DNA of 8,523 bases from Lachnospiraceae bacterium (lineage in GTDB: Bacteria > Bacillota > Clostridia > Lachnospirales > Lachnospiraceae). Below, in pieces: positions 1-5,152 of this stretch. A model generated the notes under the pieces. It was not told where the DNA came from, made no database searches, and saw only the letters and a program-made list of their open reading frames with translations. The translations under genes were made by a program, and so were the position numbers. The first letter of the stretch is position 1. Every line of letters begins with the position of its first letter. The DNA is taken from positions 1 through 8,523 of the forward strand of contig CAAGQC010000009.1 in NCBI GenBank assembly GCA_900771995.1. Reading direction: 5' to 3'.

Positions 1-132
1 CGTCCCAGAGGACGCATTGCGAGGGTACTTTCCTCGCTTATGTACCGCTACGCTCTGCTTCCGAAGCGAAAGCGGGTCTGATGGCCTTACCTCCAATTCG
101 GGCTACGGGGACGTTCCACTAACTTCCAATTC
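1..132. repeat. Self-complementary, repeat-like segment at the left edge (possibly incomplete)
   Basis: No convincing gene lies here. What is visible is dense self-complementarity: CGTCC/GGACG (1-5 with 10-14, 4-base loop), GCGAGG/CCTCGC (19-24 with 32-37), CCGCT/AGCGG (45-49 with 71-75) enclosing CGCT/AGCG (51-54 with 65-68), and a long-range match of CGTCCC (1-6) with GGGACG (108-113) that competes with the first hairpin. A 14-base near-direct repeat ending in TCCAATTC occurs at 86-99 and 119-132, 33 bases apart with 12 of 14 bases equal. This mix of hairpins and short direct repeats suggests the end of an interspersed repeat or a structured RNA. The left boundary may be outside the window. 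The strand of any transcript is unknown. Confidence 0.35.
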
Positions 133-159
133 ACAACATCCCTGTGCTGATAGTACCAC

Positions 160-188
160 TTGTAAAGTCCTGTCGGAATCGGTATAAT
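160..188 (+). promoter_or_regulatory. Sigma-A type promoter of the EAL-like/HDOD gene
   Basis: TTGTAA at 160-165 (4 of 6 to consensus) is followed by a 17-base spacer and a perfect TATAAT at 183-188. Transcription should start near 195, leaving a leader of only about 18 bases that contains the GGAGGT ribosome binding site (201-206). The promoter lies downstream of an in-frame GTG at 144, which argues that translation starts at 213 instead. Confidence 0.75.
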
Positions 189-212
189 AAAGGTAGATTG
201 GGAGGTAAATAT

Positions 213-1430
213 ATGCTGCTTACATTAGTACCGCTTTTTGATGAAAATATGGCCGTTTGTGCCTACTCCTTTTTTACCCAGAGAGAGAATTTCCTGTTGA
301 ATCCTCTGCTGCTTGGAACAGCACAGTTCGACGGGGCATCTCAGATCACGGGACTGGAACTGATCCAGAAGATGGGGATTGATACACTGTCTCAGGGGAA
401 AGAGATCTTCGTACCCATCAGCAATATTTCTATTTTTGCGGATATTCCGGAACAGTGCGATGCTCCCCATAACAAGATCGTGCTTTTGATCGACAATACG
501 ATCCCGCCGATTGAGATGTATGTGAACCGCCTGAAAGAATTGAAGCAGGAAGGCTATAAGCTGGCCATCCGCAAACTGGCTGTCAGTGATTTTGAGAATT
601 ACCGCGAAGTTCTGAAACTGATGGACTATGTTCTTTTGAATAACCGCAAGATTGCCATTGATAAGGCGAAAATCTATTTTGGCAAGCTGTTTCCGAATAT
701 CAGTCTCTGTGCCGGTAACATTGATACCATGGAAGAATTCGAGCGCCTGAAGGAGACCGGTGGCTACCGTCTGTACGAAGGCAAGTTCTACCGGGTACCG
801 ATCACCAAGGGACAGACCGATGTGGCACCTTTGAAGGGCAACTATATCGATCTGCTGAATATTGTGAACAGTCCCGATTTCGACCTGCCCACGGCAGCGG
901 ATATTATCGGACGCGATACGGCGCTTACCATTGATCTGCTGAAGATGGTACAGCCGCTGGCAGTGAATTCCGAGATCACTTCCATCCGTCATGCCGCAGC
1001 CATGCTGGGACAGCGGGAATTGAAGAAGTGGATCAACACCGCCGTAGCCAATGCCCTGTATGCCGACAAACCCAACGAAGTCACCAGACTGTCACTGCTT
1101 CGTGCGAAGTTCGCAGAGAACCTTGCGGAAGCTTTTGGCCTGAAAGCACAGAAGGACGAATTGTTCCTGATGGGATTGTTCTCCGTACTGGATGTGATCC
1201 TCGAGAAGCCTATGGCAGAGGCTCTGAAAGTAGTCCATGTGGCAGGCGAGATCAGCAATGCCCTGATCTACCGGATCGGCGTGCTGGCACCGGTATATGA
1301 ATTCATGCTGCAGTATGAGACCGCCAACTGGGCAGAGGTATCCAGACAGATGCTGTTGAAGGACATTGATATGGATGCCGTATACGACGCTTATGTATCG
1401 GCACTGAAATGGTATTGCACCGTCAGATAG
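213..1430 (+). CDS. HDOD-domain signalling protein with degenerate EAL domain (YuxH-like)
   Basis: The 405-residue protein has the layout of the EAL-HDOD family (COG3434, YuxH type). Residues 1 to about 205 align in pattern with an EAL phosphodiesterase fold: an opening PLFDEN strand, a strand and helix at about 87-120 ending in GYKLAIRKL, and YRLYEGKFYRVP at 185-196. The catalytic signature is lost: the expected Glu-Leu-Leu-Phe-Arg is replaced by YSFFTQ (18-23), and the Asp-Asp pair that normally follows LAL is replaced by Arg-Lys (120-121). Cyclic-di-GMP hydrolysis is therefore unlikely. Residues about 210-400 form an HDOD domain, seen from YIDLLNIVNSPDFDLP and the helical run through SIRHAAAMLGQRELKKW. 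HDOD domains resemble HD phosphohydrolases without metal ligands and usually act in signalling scaffolds. No signal peptide or membrane segment is seen, so it is cytoplasmic. The start at 213 is chosen because GGAGGT lies 6 bases upstream. No clear terminator follows. Confidence 0.88.
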   Translation: MLLTLVPLFDENMAVCAYSFFTQRENFLLNPLLLGTAQFDGASQITGLELIQKMGIDTLSQGKEIFVPISNISIFADIPEQCDAPHNKIVLLIDNTIPPIEMYVNRLKELKQEGYKLAIRKLAVSDFENYREVLKLMDYVLLNNRKIAIDKAKIYFGKLFPNISLCAGNIDTMEEFERLKETGGYRLYEGKFYRVPITKGQTDVAPLKGNYIDLLNIVNSPDFDLPTAADIIGRDTALTIDLLKMVQPLAVNSEITSIRHAAAMLGQRELKKWINTAVANALYADKPNEVTRLSLLRAKFAENLAEAFGLKAQKDELFLMGLFSVLDVILEKPMAEALKVVHVAGEISNALIYRIGVLAPVYEFMLQYETANWAEVSRQMLLKDIDMDAVYDAYVSALKWYCTVR

Positions 1431-1458
1431 CCATAGGAAATTGTATTAAAAAATATAC

Positions 1459-1487
1459 TTGTGTTTTGTATGCATTTATGTTATTTT
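1459..1487 (+). promoter_or_regulatory. Weak candidate promoter for the ECF S-component gene
   Basis: TTGTGT (1459-1464), a 17-base spacer and TATTTT (1482-1487) are the best -35/-10 pair I can find in the AT-rich gap after the HDOD gene. Each hexamer matches consensus poorly (3 and 4 of 6), so readthrough from the upstream gene is an equal alternative. Confidence 0.2.
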
Positions 1488-1508
1488 CTTCAAGAACTTG
1501 TAATTATA

Positions 1509-1560
1509 TCCTCCATGAATGGGGAGGAATAGTAGCAAAGGCGCAAATAGCGCAGAAAGG
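1509..1560 (+). promoter_or_regulatory. Leader with two small hairpins and the RBS of the ECF S-component gene
   Basis: TCCTCC (1509-1514) can pair with GGAGGA (1523-1528) around an 8-base loop. GCGC (1541-1544) pairs with GCGC (1550-1553) around AAATA. The second hairpin touches the ribosome binding site AGAAAGG (1554-1560), which sits 9 bases before the ATG at 1570. Genes of this family are often under vitamin-sensing riboswitches, but I do not recognise a TPP, FMN, tetrahydrofolate or preQ1 consensus here. A regulatory role is an inference from position only. Confidence 0.3.
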
Positions 1561-1569
1561 AAATTTCAT

Positions 1570-2184
1570 ATGAAAAAGAACAAGACACTTGAGATGGTAC
1601 AGTTGGCCGTACTCATCGCTATTATGCTGATTCTGGCGTTTACACCGCTTGGATATCTGCGTATCGGACCGTTAGCAATCTCCCTGATGACCATTCCCGT
1701 AGTTATCGGTGCAATGATCTTAGGACCCACAGGCGGAGCCGTACTGGGACTGGTATTTGGACTGACCAGCTTTTATCAGTGTTTCGCAGGAGATCCTTTT
1801 GGAGGAGCTCTGGTAGCAATTAATCCGTTCTTTACTTTCCTGGTATGTATCCCCACCAGAACCCTGATGGGATGGTTATCCGGTGTGATCTTCAAGGCAC
1901 TGTGGAAGATCGACAAGACGAAGACCGTATCCTACTTCGTGACCGGTCTGCTGGGAGCATTTATGAACACTCTGTTCTTCATGTCCACTCTGATGATCTG
2001 CTTCGGACATACCGATTATTTGCAGAGCATGAATGCAAGCGGAGCAAATCTGTTTATGTTCGCCGTGGCATTTTGCGGCATCAACGGAGCACTGGAGATG
2101 CCCATGAGCTGTATCGTGGGTGGAGGTGTAGCGAAAGCTGTCAGTGCGGCATTGAAGAAAAATGCAGCAATCGAAGAGAAGTAA
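1570..2184 (+). CDS. ECF transporter S component (PF12822 family, substrate not certain)
   Basis: This 204-residue, very hydrophobic protein has about six predicted membrane helices, roughly at 8-27, 34-51, 53-70, 83-108, 120-145 and 160-195. It fits the substrate-binding subunit of an energy-coupling factor vitamin importer. Helix 1 carries the small-residue A-x-x-x-A pattern (Ala13, Ala17) through which S components usually dock on EcfT. The stretch GPLAISLMTIPVVIGAMILGP followed by GGAVLGLVFGLTSF and INPFFTFLVCIPTR is typical of the PF12822 group, which includes PanT-like pantothenate carriers, so pantothenate is a possible but unproven substrate. No ecfA or ecfT gene is nearby, so it probably shares an energising module encoded elsewhere. 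The ATG at 1570 is preferred to the in-frame ATG at 1519, because only the former has a ribosome binding site (AGAAAGG, 9 bases upstream) and starts directly before the first helix. Confidence 0.85.
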   Translation: MKKNKTLEMVQLAVLIAIMLILAFTPLGYLRIGPLAISLMTIPVVIGAMILGPTGGAVLGLVFGLTSFYQCFAGDPFGGALVAINPFFTFLVCIPTRTLMGWLSGVIFKALWKIDKTKTVSYFVTGLLGAFMNTLFFMSTLMICFGHTDYLQSMNASGANLFMFAVAFCGINGALEMPMSCIVGGGVAKAVSAALKKNAAIEEK

Positions 2185-2232
2185 TAGGATCTCAGCTTTA
2201 CAGGAATGAAAAATAAATAGCAAAAAAGATAA

Positions 2233-2274
2233 GAATCCCGGGAGTATGGCAAAGCGTCATGGCCCGGGGTTTTT
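2233..2274. terminator. Bidirectional intrinsic terminator between the ECF S-component gene and alaX
   Basis: CCCGGG (2237-2242) pairs with CCCGGG (2263-2268), and flanking A/T bases extend the stem. On the plus strand a run of five T follows (2270-2274). On the minus strand the same hairpin is followed by the complement of an A-rich run (2222-2236), giving a T-rich tail with six T in a row. It lies 52 bases after the stop of the plus-strand gene and about 125 bases after the alaX stop, so it can end both convergent transcripts. Confidence 0.8.
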
Positions 2275-2308
2275 GGTCTATATAAGGTAATCAAATTATT
2301 CGAGAAAC

Positions 2309-2374
2309 TGTCATATTGCCGGATGGTTTGATAAATGCAGGCGCTTTACACTTAACGTGTCAGGCAATATGTCA
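2309..2374. repeat. 66-base segment bounded by a 12-base inverted repeat
   Basis: TGTCATATTGCC (2309-2320) is matched in reverse complement by GGCAATATGTCA (2363-2374), with 11 of 12 bases pairing. The 42-base interior contains a further small hairpin, ACAC/GTGT (2348-2351 with 2357-2360). No T-run follows on either strand, so it is not a classic terminator. It lies in the 3' untranslated part of the alaX transcript. It could be an mRNA stem-loop or a very short inverted-repeat element. Confidence 0.5.
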
Positions 2375-2397
2375 CGACCCGGAATCGCCGCATGGGA

Positions 2398-3597
2398 TTA
2401 CAGGGAAGCCCACAGCGTCCGCAGGGCATCCGCCGTGGCAGCAACATTTCCCTGGATCATGGGAGCGGTGCCGCCACCCTTGGCCTGAAGATCACGCCGC
2501 ATGCGGTTGGCCAGTTCCTGACAGTTACAGGAGGAACTGCCCACGATAAAACGGTAACCGTTCGCATCGTCTCCGGCAAAGATGCCGCAGTAGCCGGAAT
2601 ATTTTTCGGTCAGGGAATTCACGGCGTTGCGCAGGGCAATGGCATCCAGTTCTCCGACGAAGAGAAGCACATGACTGTTCTCTTCCGGGGAAGGGAGGGC
2701 ATTCATCTGCACCTTCAGAAGTTCCGCCTGCAGGGCATTGGCGCGCTCTTTTTGCAGTCTGGCGTCCTCTTTGACCCGAACAACGGCATCCGACACTTCC
2801 GGCTGTTTTGCGGACAGCAGAGAAGAGATGGCCCAGACGGAGACCTGTTTTTCGGTATAATCGGCCAGCGCACGGCCGCCGCAGAGAATGTTAATGCGGA
2901 CACCGCCCCTGTGGCTCTGGACATTCACGATCTTGATGAGTCCGATCTGTCCGGTGGTATCCACATGCGGGGCACAGCAGGCGCACAGATCCACGCCGGG
3001 GATCTCCACAATGCGGACATTTTCCGTGAGAGCCAGCTTACTGCGGTAATTTAAGTTCGTCAGTTCCTCGGAGGAGGGCCAGCTGATGTTGACCGGAAGG
3101 TTCTGCCAGACGTAAGTGTTGGCTTCCTGTTCAATGAGACGCAGTTGCTCCAGAGAAACCTCTCCGTTCATATCCAGAGTCACTTCTCTGTCGCTTAAGT
3201 GAAAGCCTACATTTTCCAGTCCGAAATGGGAATGCAGTAAGCCGGAGATCATATGCTCCCCGGAGTGCTGCTGCATGAAATCAAATCGGCGGTTCCAGTC
3301 CACATGACCGGAAACTTCCGCGCCGATGGGAAGTTTGCAGGCCAGTTTATGATACAGGATGCCCTGCTTAATGCTGACATCCAGTACCTCCAGATCGTTC
3401 AGGGTGCCTTTGTCGGCGGACTGTCCGCCCTCTTCCGGGAAAAATGCGGAAGCGTCCAGAACGATCAGATAATATCCTTCTTCTTTGGCGGGAACACATT
3501 CAGTCACCACGGCGGTAAAGTCTGTCTGGTGGACATTTTCATAATATATTTTACGTGTACCCTGGAAATTCATTTGTGCATTGCTGATACGATCCAT
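2398..3597 (-). CDS. alaX: Alanyl-tRNA editing protein, long AlaX form with DHHA1 domain
   Basis: The 399-residue protein is a free-standing homologue of the AlaRS editing region, which hydrolyses wrongly charged Ser- or Gly-tRNA(Ala) in the cytoplasm. Residues about 15-100 form the AlaX-type beta domain with the family hallmark FFPEEGGQSADKGTL (52-66). The editing core follows, with zinc ligands inferred as His111 and His115 (HSGEH) and Cys207 and His211 (in CACCAPH). A likely coiled-coil linker at about 270-300 leads to a DHHA1 domain (about 305-399) with KGGGTAPMIQG (373-383). This long architecture without a synthetase part separates it from alaS. An in-frame TAA just upstream limits the start to the ATG at 3597. 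Only a weak GGA (3607-3609, 9 bases upstream) serves as ribosome binding site, so translation may be modest. The gene is convergent with the ECF gene and divergent from carA. Confidence 0.9.
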   Translation of the reverse strand: MDRISNAQMNFQGTRKIYYENVHQTDFTAVVTECVPAKEEGYYLIVLDASAFFPEEGGQSADKGTLNDLEVLDVSIKQGILYHKLACKLPIGAEVSGHVDWNRRFDFMQQHSGEHMISGLLHSHFGLENVGFHLSDREVTLDMNGEVSLEQLRLIEQEANTYVWQNLPVNISWPSSEELTNLNYRSKLALTENVRIVEIPGVDLCACCAPHVDTTGQIGLIKIVNVQSHRGGVRINILCGGRALADYTEKQVSVWAISSLLSAKQPEVSDAVVRVKEDARLQKERANALQAELLKVQMNALPSPEENSHVLLFVGELDAIALRNAVNSLTEKYSGYCGIFAGDDANGYRFIVGSSSCNCQELANRMRRDLQAKGGGTAPMIQGNVAATADALRTLWASL

Positions 3598-3633
3598 AGA
3601 TGTCTGTCCAATCTGTTATAATTTTATCCTGGA

Positions 3634-3670
3634 AACAGTACCGGACATTCGAGGAAGATACGGCACTGTT
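3634..3670 (-). promoter_or_regulatory. Inverted repeat in the alaX 5' leader
   Basis: AACAGTACCG (3634-3643) and CGGCACTGTT (3661-3670) are reverse complements at 9 of 10 positions around a 17-base loop. In the alaX direction the hairpin would end about 36 bases before the start codon. It could be an operator-like site or an mRNA stem. I see no T-box signature and no T-run after it. Confidence 0.35.
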
Positions 3671-3715
3671 ACAGGCCTCTGAATGATGATCCTAAAATAG
3701 AAAATATATAACTAT

Positions 3716-3743
3716 TCTATATCAGATCCGGTAGAAAAAGCAA
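3716..3743 (-). promoter_or_regulatory. Candidate promoter of alaX
   Basis: Read on the minus strand, TTGCTT (3743-3738) is followed by a 16-base spacer and TATAGA (3721-3716), which is preceded by TGA as in an extended -10. An overlapping TAGAAT (3719-3714, 18-base spacer) is also possible. Transcription would begin near 3709 and give a leader of about 110 bases that includes the inverted repeat at 3634-3670. Confidence 0.35.
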
Positions 3744-3753
3744 TGGAAAATGT

Positions 3754-3814
3754 AAGCTTTTACAAAGCTTTGGCAGATTCCCCAAGGAGTGTTGAGATTG
3801 CGTCAGCTTTTTTT
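3754..3814 (+). promoter_or_regulatory. Alternative hairpins and terminator-like T-run upstream of the carA promoter
   Basis: AAGCTTT (3754-3760) and AAAGCTT (3764-3770) form a perfect 7-base stem around TAC. The same AAAGCT (3764-3769) can instead pair with AGCTTT (3805-3810), which opens a run of seven T (3808-3814). A small local stem GTTGA/TCAGC (3791-3795 with 3803-3807) also abuts this run. Shared segments of this sort occur in attenuators, but the carA promoter lies downstream. Any terminated RNA would thus be a separate short transcript. A corresponding plus-strand promoter is not convincing. Confidence 0.3.
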
Positions 3815-3840
3815 GTGGGTTTTTATGGAGACCGGTTCTA

Positions 3841-3869
3841 TTGCGGCACCTCTTTTTTTATGTTATAAT
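3841..3869 (+). promoter_or_regulatory. Promoter of carAB (extended -10)
   Basis: TTGCGG (3841-3846), a 17-base spacer and a perfect TATAAT (3864-3869) are present. The -10 is preceded by TGT, so it reads as an extended -10, which can offset the poor second half of the -35. The start point should be near 3876, giving a leader of about 88 bases. Confidence 0.75.
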
Positions 3870-3876
3870 AAACCGA

Positions 3877-3947
3877 TTATGCAGAAGACCATAACAGAAG
3901 CATAAAAAACGTATCATGAGAGAAACACAAACGTCGCGAAAAGCGGC
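3877..3947 (+). promoter_or_regulatory. carAB leader with two small hairpins
   Basis: TTATGC (3877-3882) and GCATAA (3900-3905) form a 6-base stem, followed by a short A-run. GTCGC (3933-3937) pairs with GCGGC (3943-3947) through one G-U pair around a 5-base loop, ending 7 bases before the GAGG ribosome binding site (3955-3958). I do not see a PyrR-binding consensus or a long attenuator with terminator, so control by pyrimidines through PyrR is not supported by the sequence. Confidence 0.3.
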
Positions 3948-3963
3948 AGAATGCGAGGAAAGA

Positions 3964-5151
3964 ATGAAGGCATTTTTGATTTTGGAAGATGGCACGGTGT
4001 TCGAAGGAACGCACATCGGTGCAGACAAAGAGATCATCAGTGAAATCGTATTTAACACATCCATGGCCGGATATCTGGAGGTCCTGACCGACCCGTCCTA
4101 TGCGGGACAGGCAGTATGTATGACGTACCCCCTGATCGGTAACTACGGCATATGCAAGGATGACTGTGAGTCAGAAAGACCCTGGCCGGACGGATTTATC
4201 GTCAGAGAGCTTTCCCGTATTCCCAGCAATTTCCGCTGTGACTGCACGATTCAGGAATATCTGGAGGAGAACGGCGTGCCCGGTATCGCCGGAATCGATA
4301 CCCGTGCACTGACCAAGATCCTGCGTGAGAAGGGTACCATGAACGGTATGATCACCACCAACGAAGCCTATGATCTGAACGAAGTGCTTCCGAAGCTGAA
4401 AGCATACACCACAGGCAAGGTTGTGGAAAAGGTGACCTGCAAGGAGAAATATGTGGTTAAACCCACCACGGATCTGGCCCAGAACGGACCTTTGTCCGGA
4501 GCGGCGAGTTTTGATAAGGAAGCCTATGAGAAGGGCGTGAGAGAGCCGAAGCCCGCACTGGTAACGGAACTGTCCGGACAGGGACTGAAGGTGGCTCTGT
4601 TAGATCTGGGTGCCAAGAGAAATATCGCAAGATCTCTGGCAGAGAGAGGCTGTGAGGTAACAGTATATCCCGCAGGAACTCCCGCACAGGAGATCATCGA
4701 TGACAACCCTGACGGCATTATGCTGAGCAACGGACCGGGAGACCCCAAGGAGTGTACCGGTGTGATCGCCGAGATCAAAAAATTATACGATACCGAGATC
4801 CCTATTTTCGCAATCTGTCTGGGACATCAGCTGATGGCTCTGGCTACCGGCGCAGATACCCACAAGATGAAATACGGCCACAGAGGAGGCAACCATCCGG
4901 TAAAGGATCTGATGACCGGAAGAGTATATATTTCCTCTCAGAACCATGGATATGTGGTAGATACCGACAAGCTGGATCCCTCCGTAGCGGTTCCCGCATT
5001 TATCAATGTCAACGACGGTACCAACGAGGGTCTGTCCTATACCGGCAAGAACATTTTCACCGTACAGTTCCATCCGGAAGCATGTCCGGGACCCCAGGAC
5101 TCCGGTTACCTGTTTGACCGGTTCATTCATATGATGAGAGGAGAGAACTAA
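3964..5151 (+). CDS. carA: Carbamoyl phosphate synthetase small subunit (glutamine amidotransferase)
   Basis: CarA hydrolyses glutamine and delivers ammonia through a tunnel to CarB, supporting carbamoyl phosphate synthesis for pyrimidines and arginine. The 395-residue length fits the family. Residues 1 to about 145 are the CPSase small-chain domain, with FEGTHIGADKEIISEIVFNTSM and the later GIAGIDTRALTKILREKG. Residues about 205-390 are a class I glutamine amidotransferase domain with SNGPGDP at 255-261 and an intact triad: nucleophile Cys285 in AICLGHQ, His370 and Glu372 in QFHPEA. The ATG at 3964 is chosen over the in-frame ATG at 3916, because GAGG lies 5 bases upstream and the protein then begins with the usual MKAFLILEDG. 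It is the first gene of a two-gene operon. A single base separates its stop from the carB start, so translation is probably coupled. Confidence 0.97.
   Translation: MKAFLILEDGTVFEGTHIGADKEIISEIVFNTSMAGYLEVLTDPSYAGQAVCMTYPLIGNYGICKDDCESERPWPDGFIVRELSRIPSNFRCDCTIQEYLEENGVPGIAGIDTRALTKILREKGTMNGMITTNEAYDLNEVLPKLKAYTTGKVVEKVTCKEKYVVKPTTDLAQNGPLSGAASFDKEAYEKGVREPKPALVTELSGQGLKVALLDLGAKRNIARSLAERGCEVTVYPAGTPAQEIIDDNPDGIMLSNGPGDPKECTGVIAEIKKLYDTEIPIFAICLGHQLMALATGADTHKMKYGHRGGNHPVKDLMTGRVYISSQNHGYVVDTDKLDPSVAVPAFINVNDGTNEGLSYTGKNIFTVQFHPEACPGPQDSGYLFDRFIHMMRGEN
5138..5143 (+). promoter_or_regulatory. Ribosome binding site of carB inside the end of carA
   Basis: GAGGAG lies 9 bases before the carB ATG and within the last codons of carA. 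Ribosomes finishing carA end one base before the carB start, which favours balanced production of the two subunits. Confidence 0.7.
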
Positions 5152-5152
5152 G

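Noticed and set aside
172..178. TGTCGGA between the -35 and -10 boxes as a Spo0A box.
   Set aside because: It differs from the core TGTCGAA by one base, and a single imperfect 7-base match is expected by chance.
2..187. Open frame of 61 codons running in from the left edge.
   Set aside because: It coincides with hairpins and a direct repeat, and its end overlaps the promoter -10 box at 183-188. Its translation is unremarkable and matches no family I know. It is more likely read-through of a repeat than the end of a gene.
144..212. In-frame GTG at 144 as start of the HDOD protein.
   Set aside because: The promoter (160-188) lies downstream of it, it has no ribosome binding site, and the added residues do not fit the family. 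ATG at 213 has GGAGGT at the right distance.
1519..1569. In-frame ATG at 1519 as start of the ECF S component.
   Set aside because: No ribosome binding site precedes it, and it would add a charged 17-residue tail that translates the leader hairpin region. ATG at 1570 is well placed.
2392..3054. 220-codon plus-strand open frame inside alaX.
   Set aside because: It is the antisense shadow of a gene with clear zinc and DHHA1 motifs, and it shows no domain of its own.
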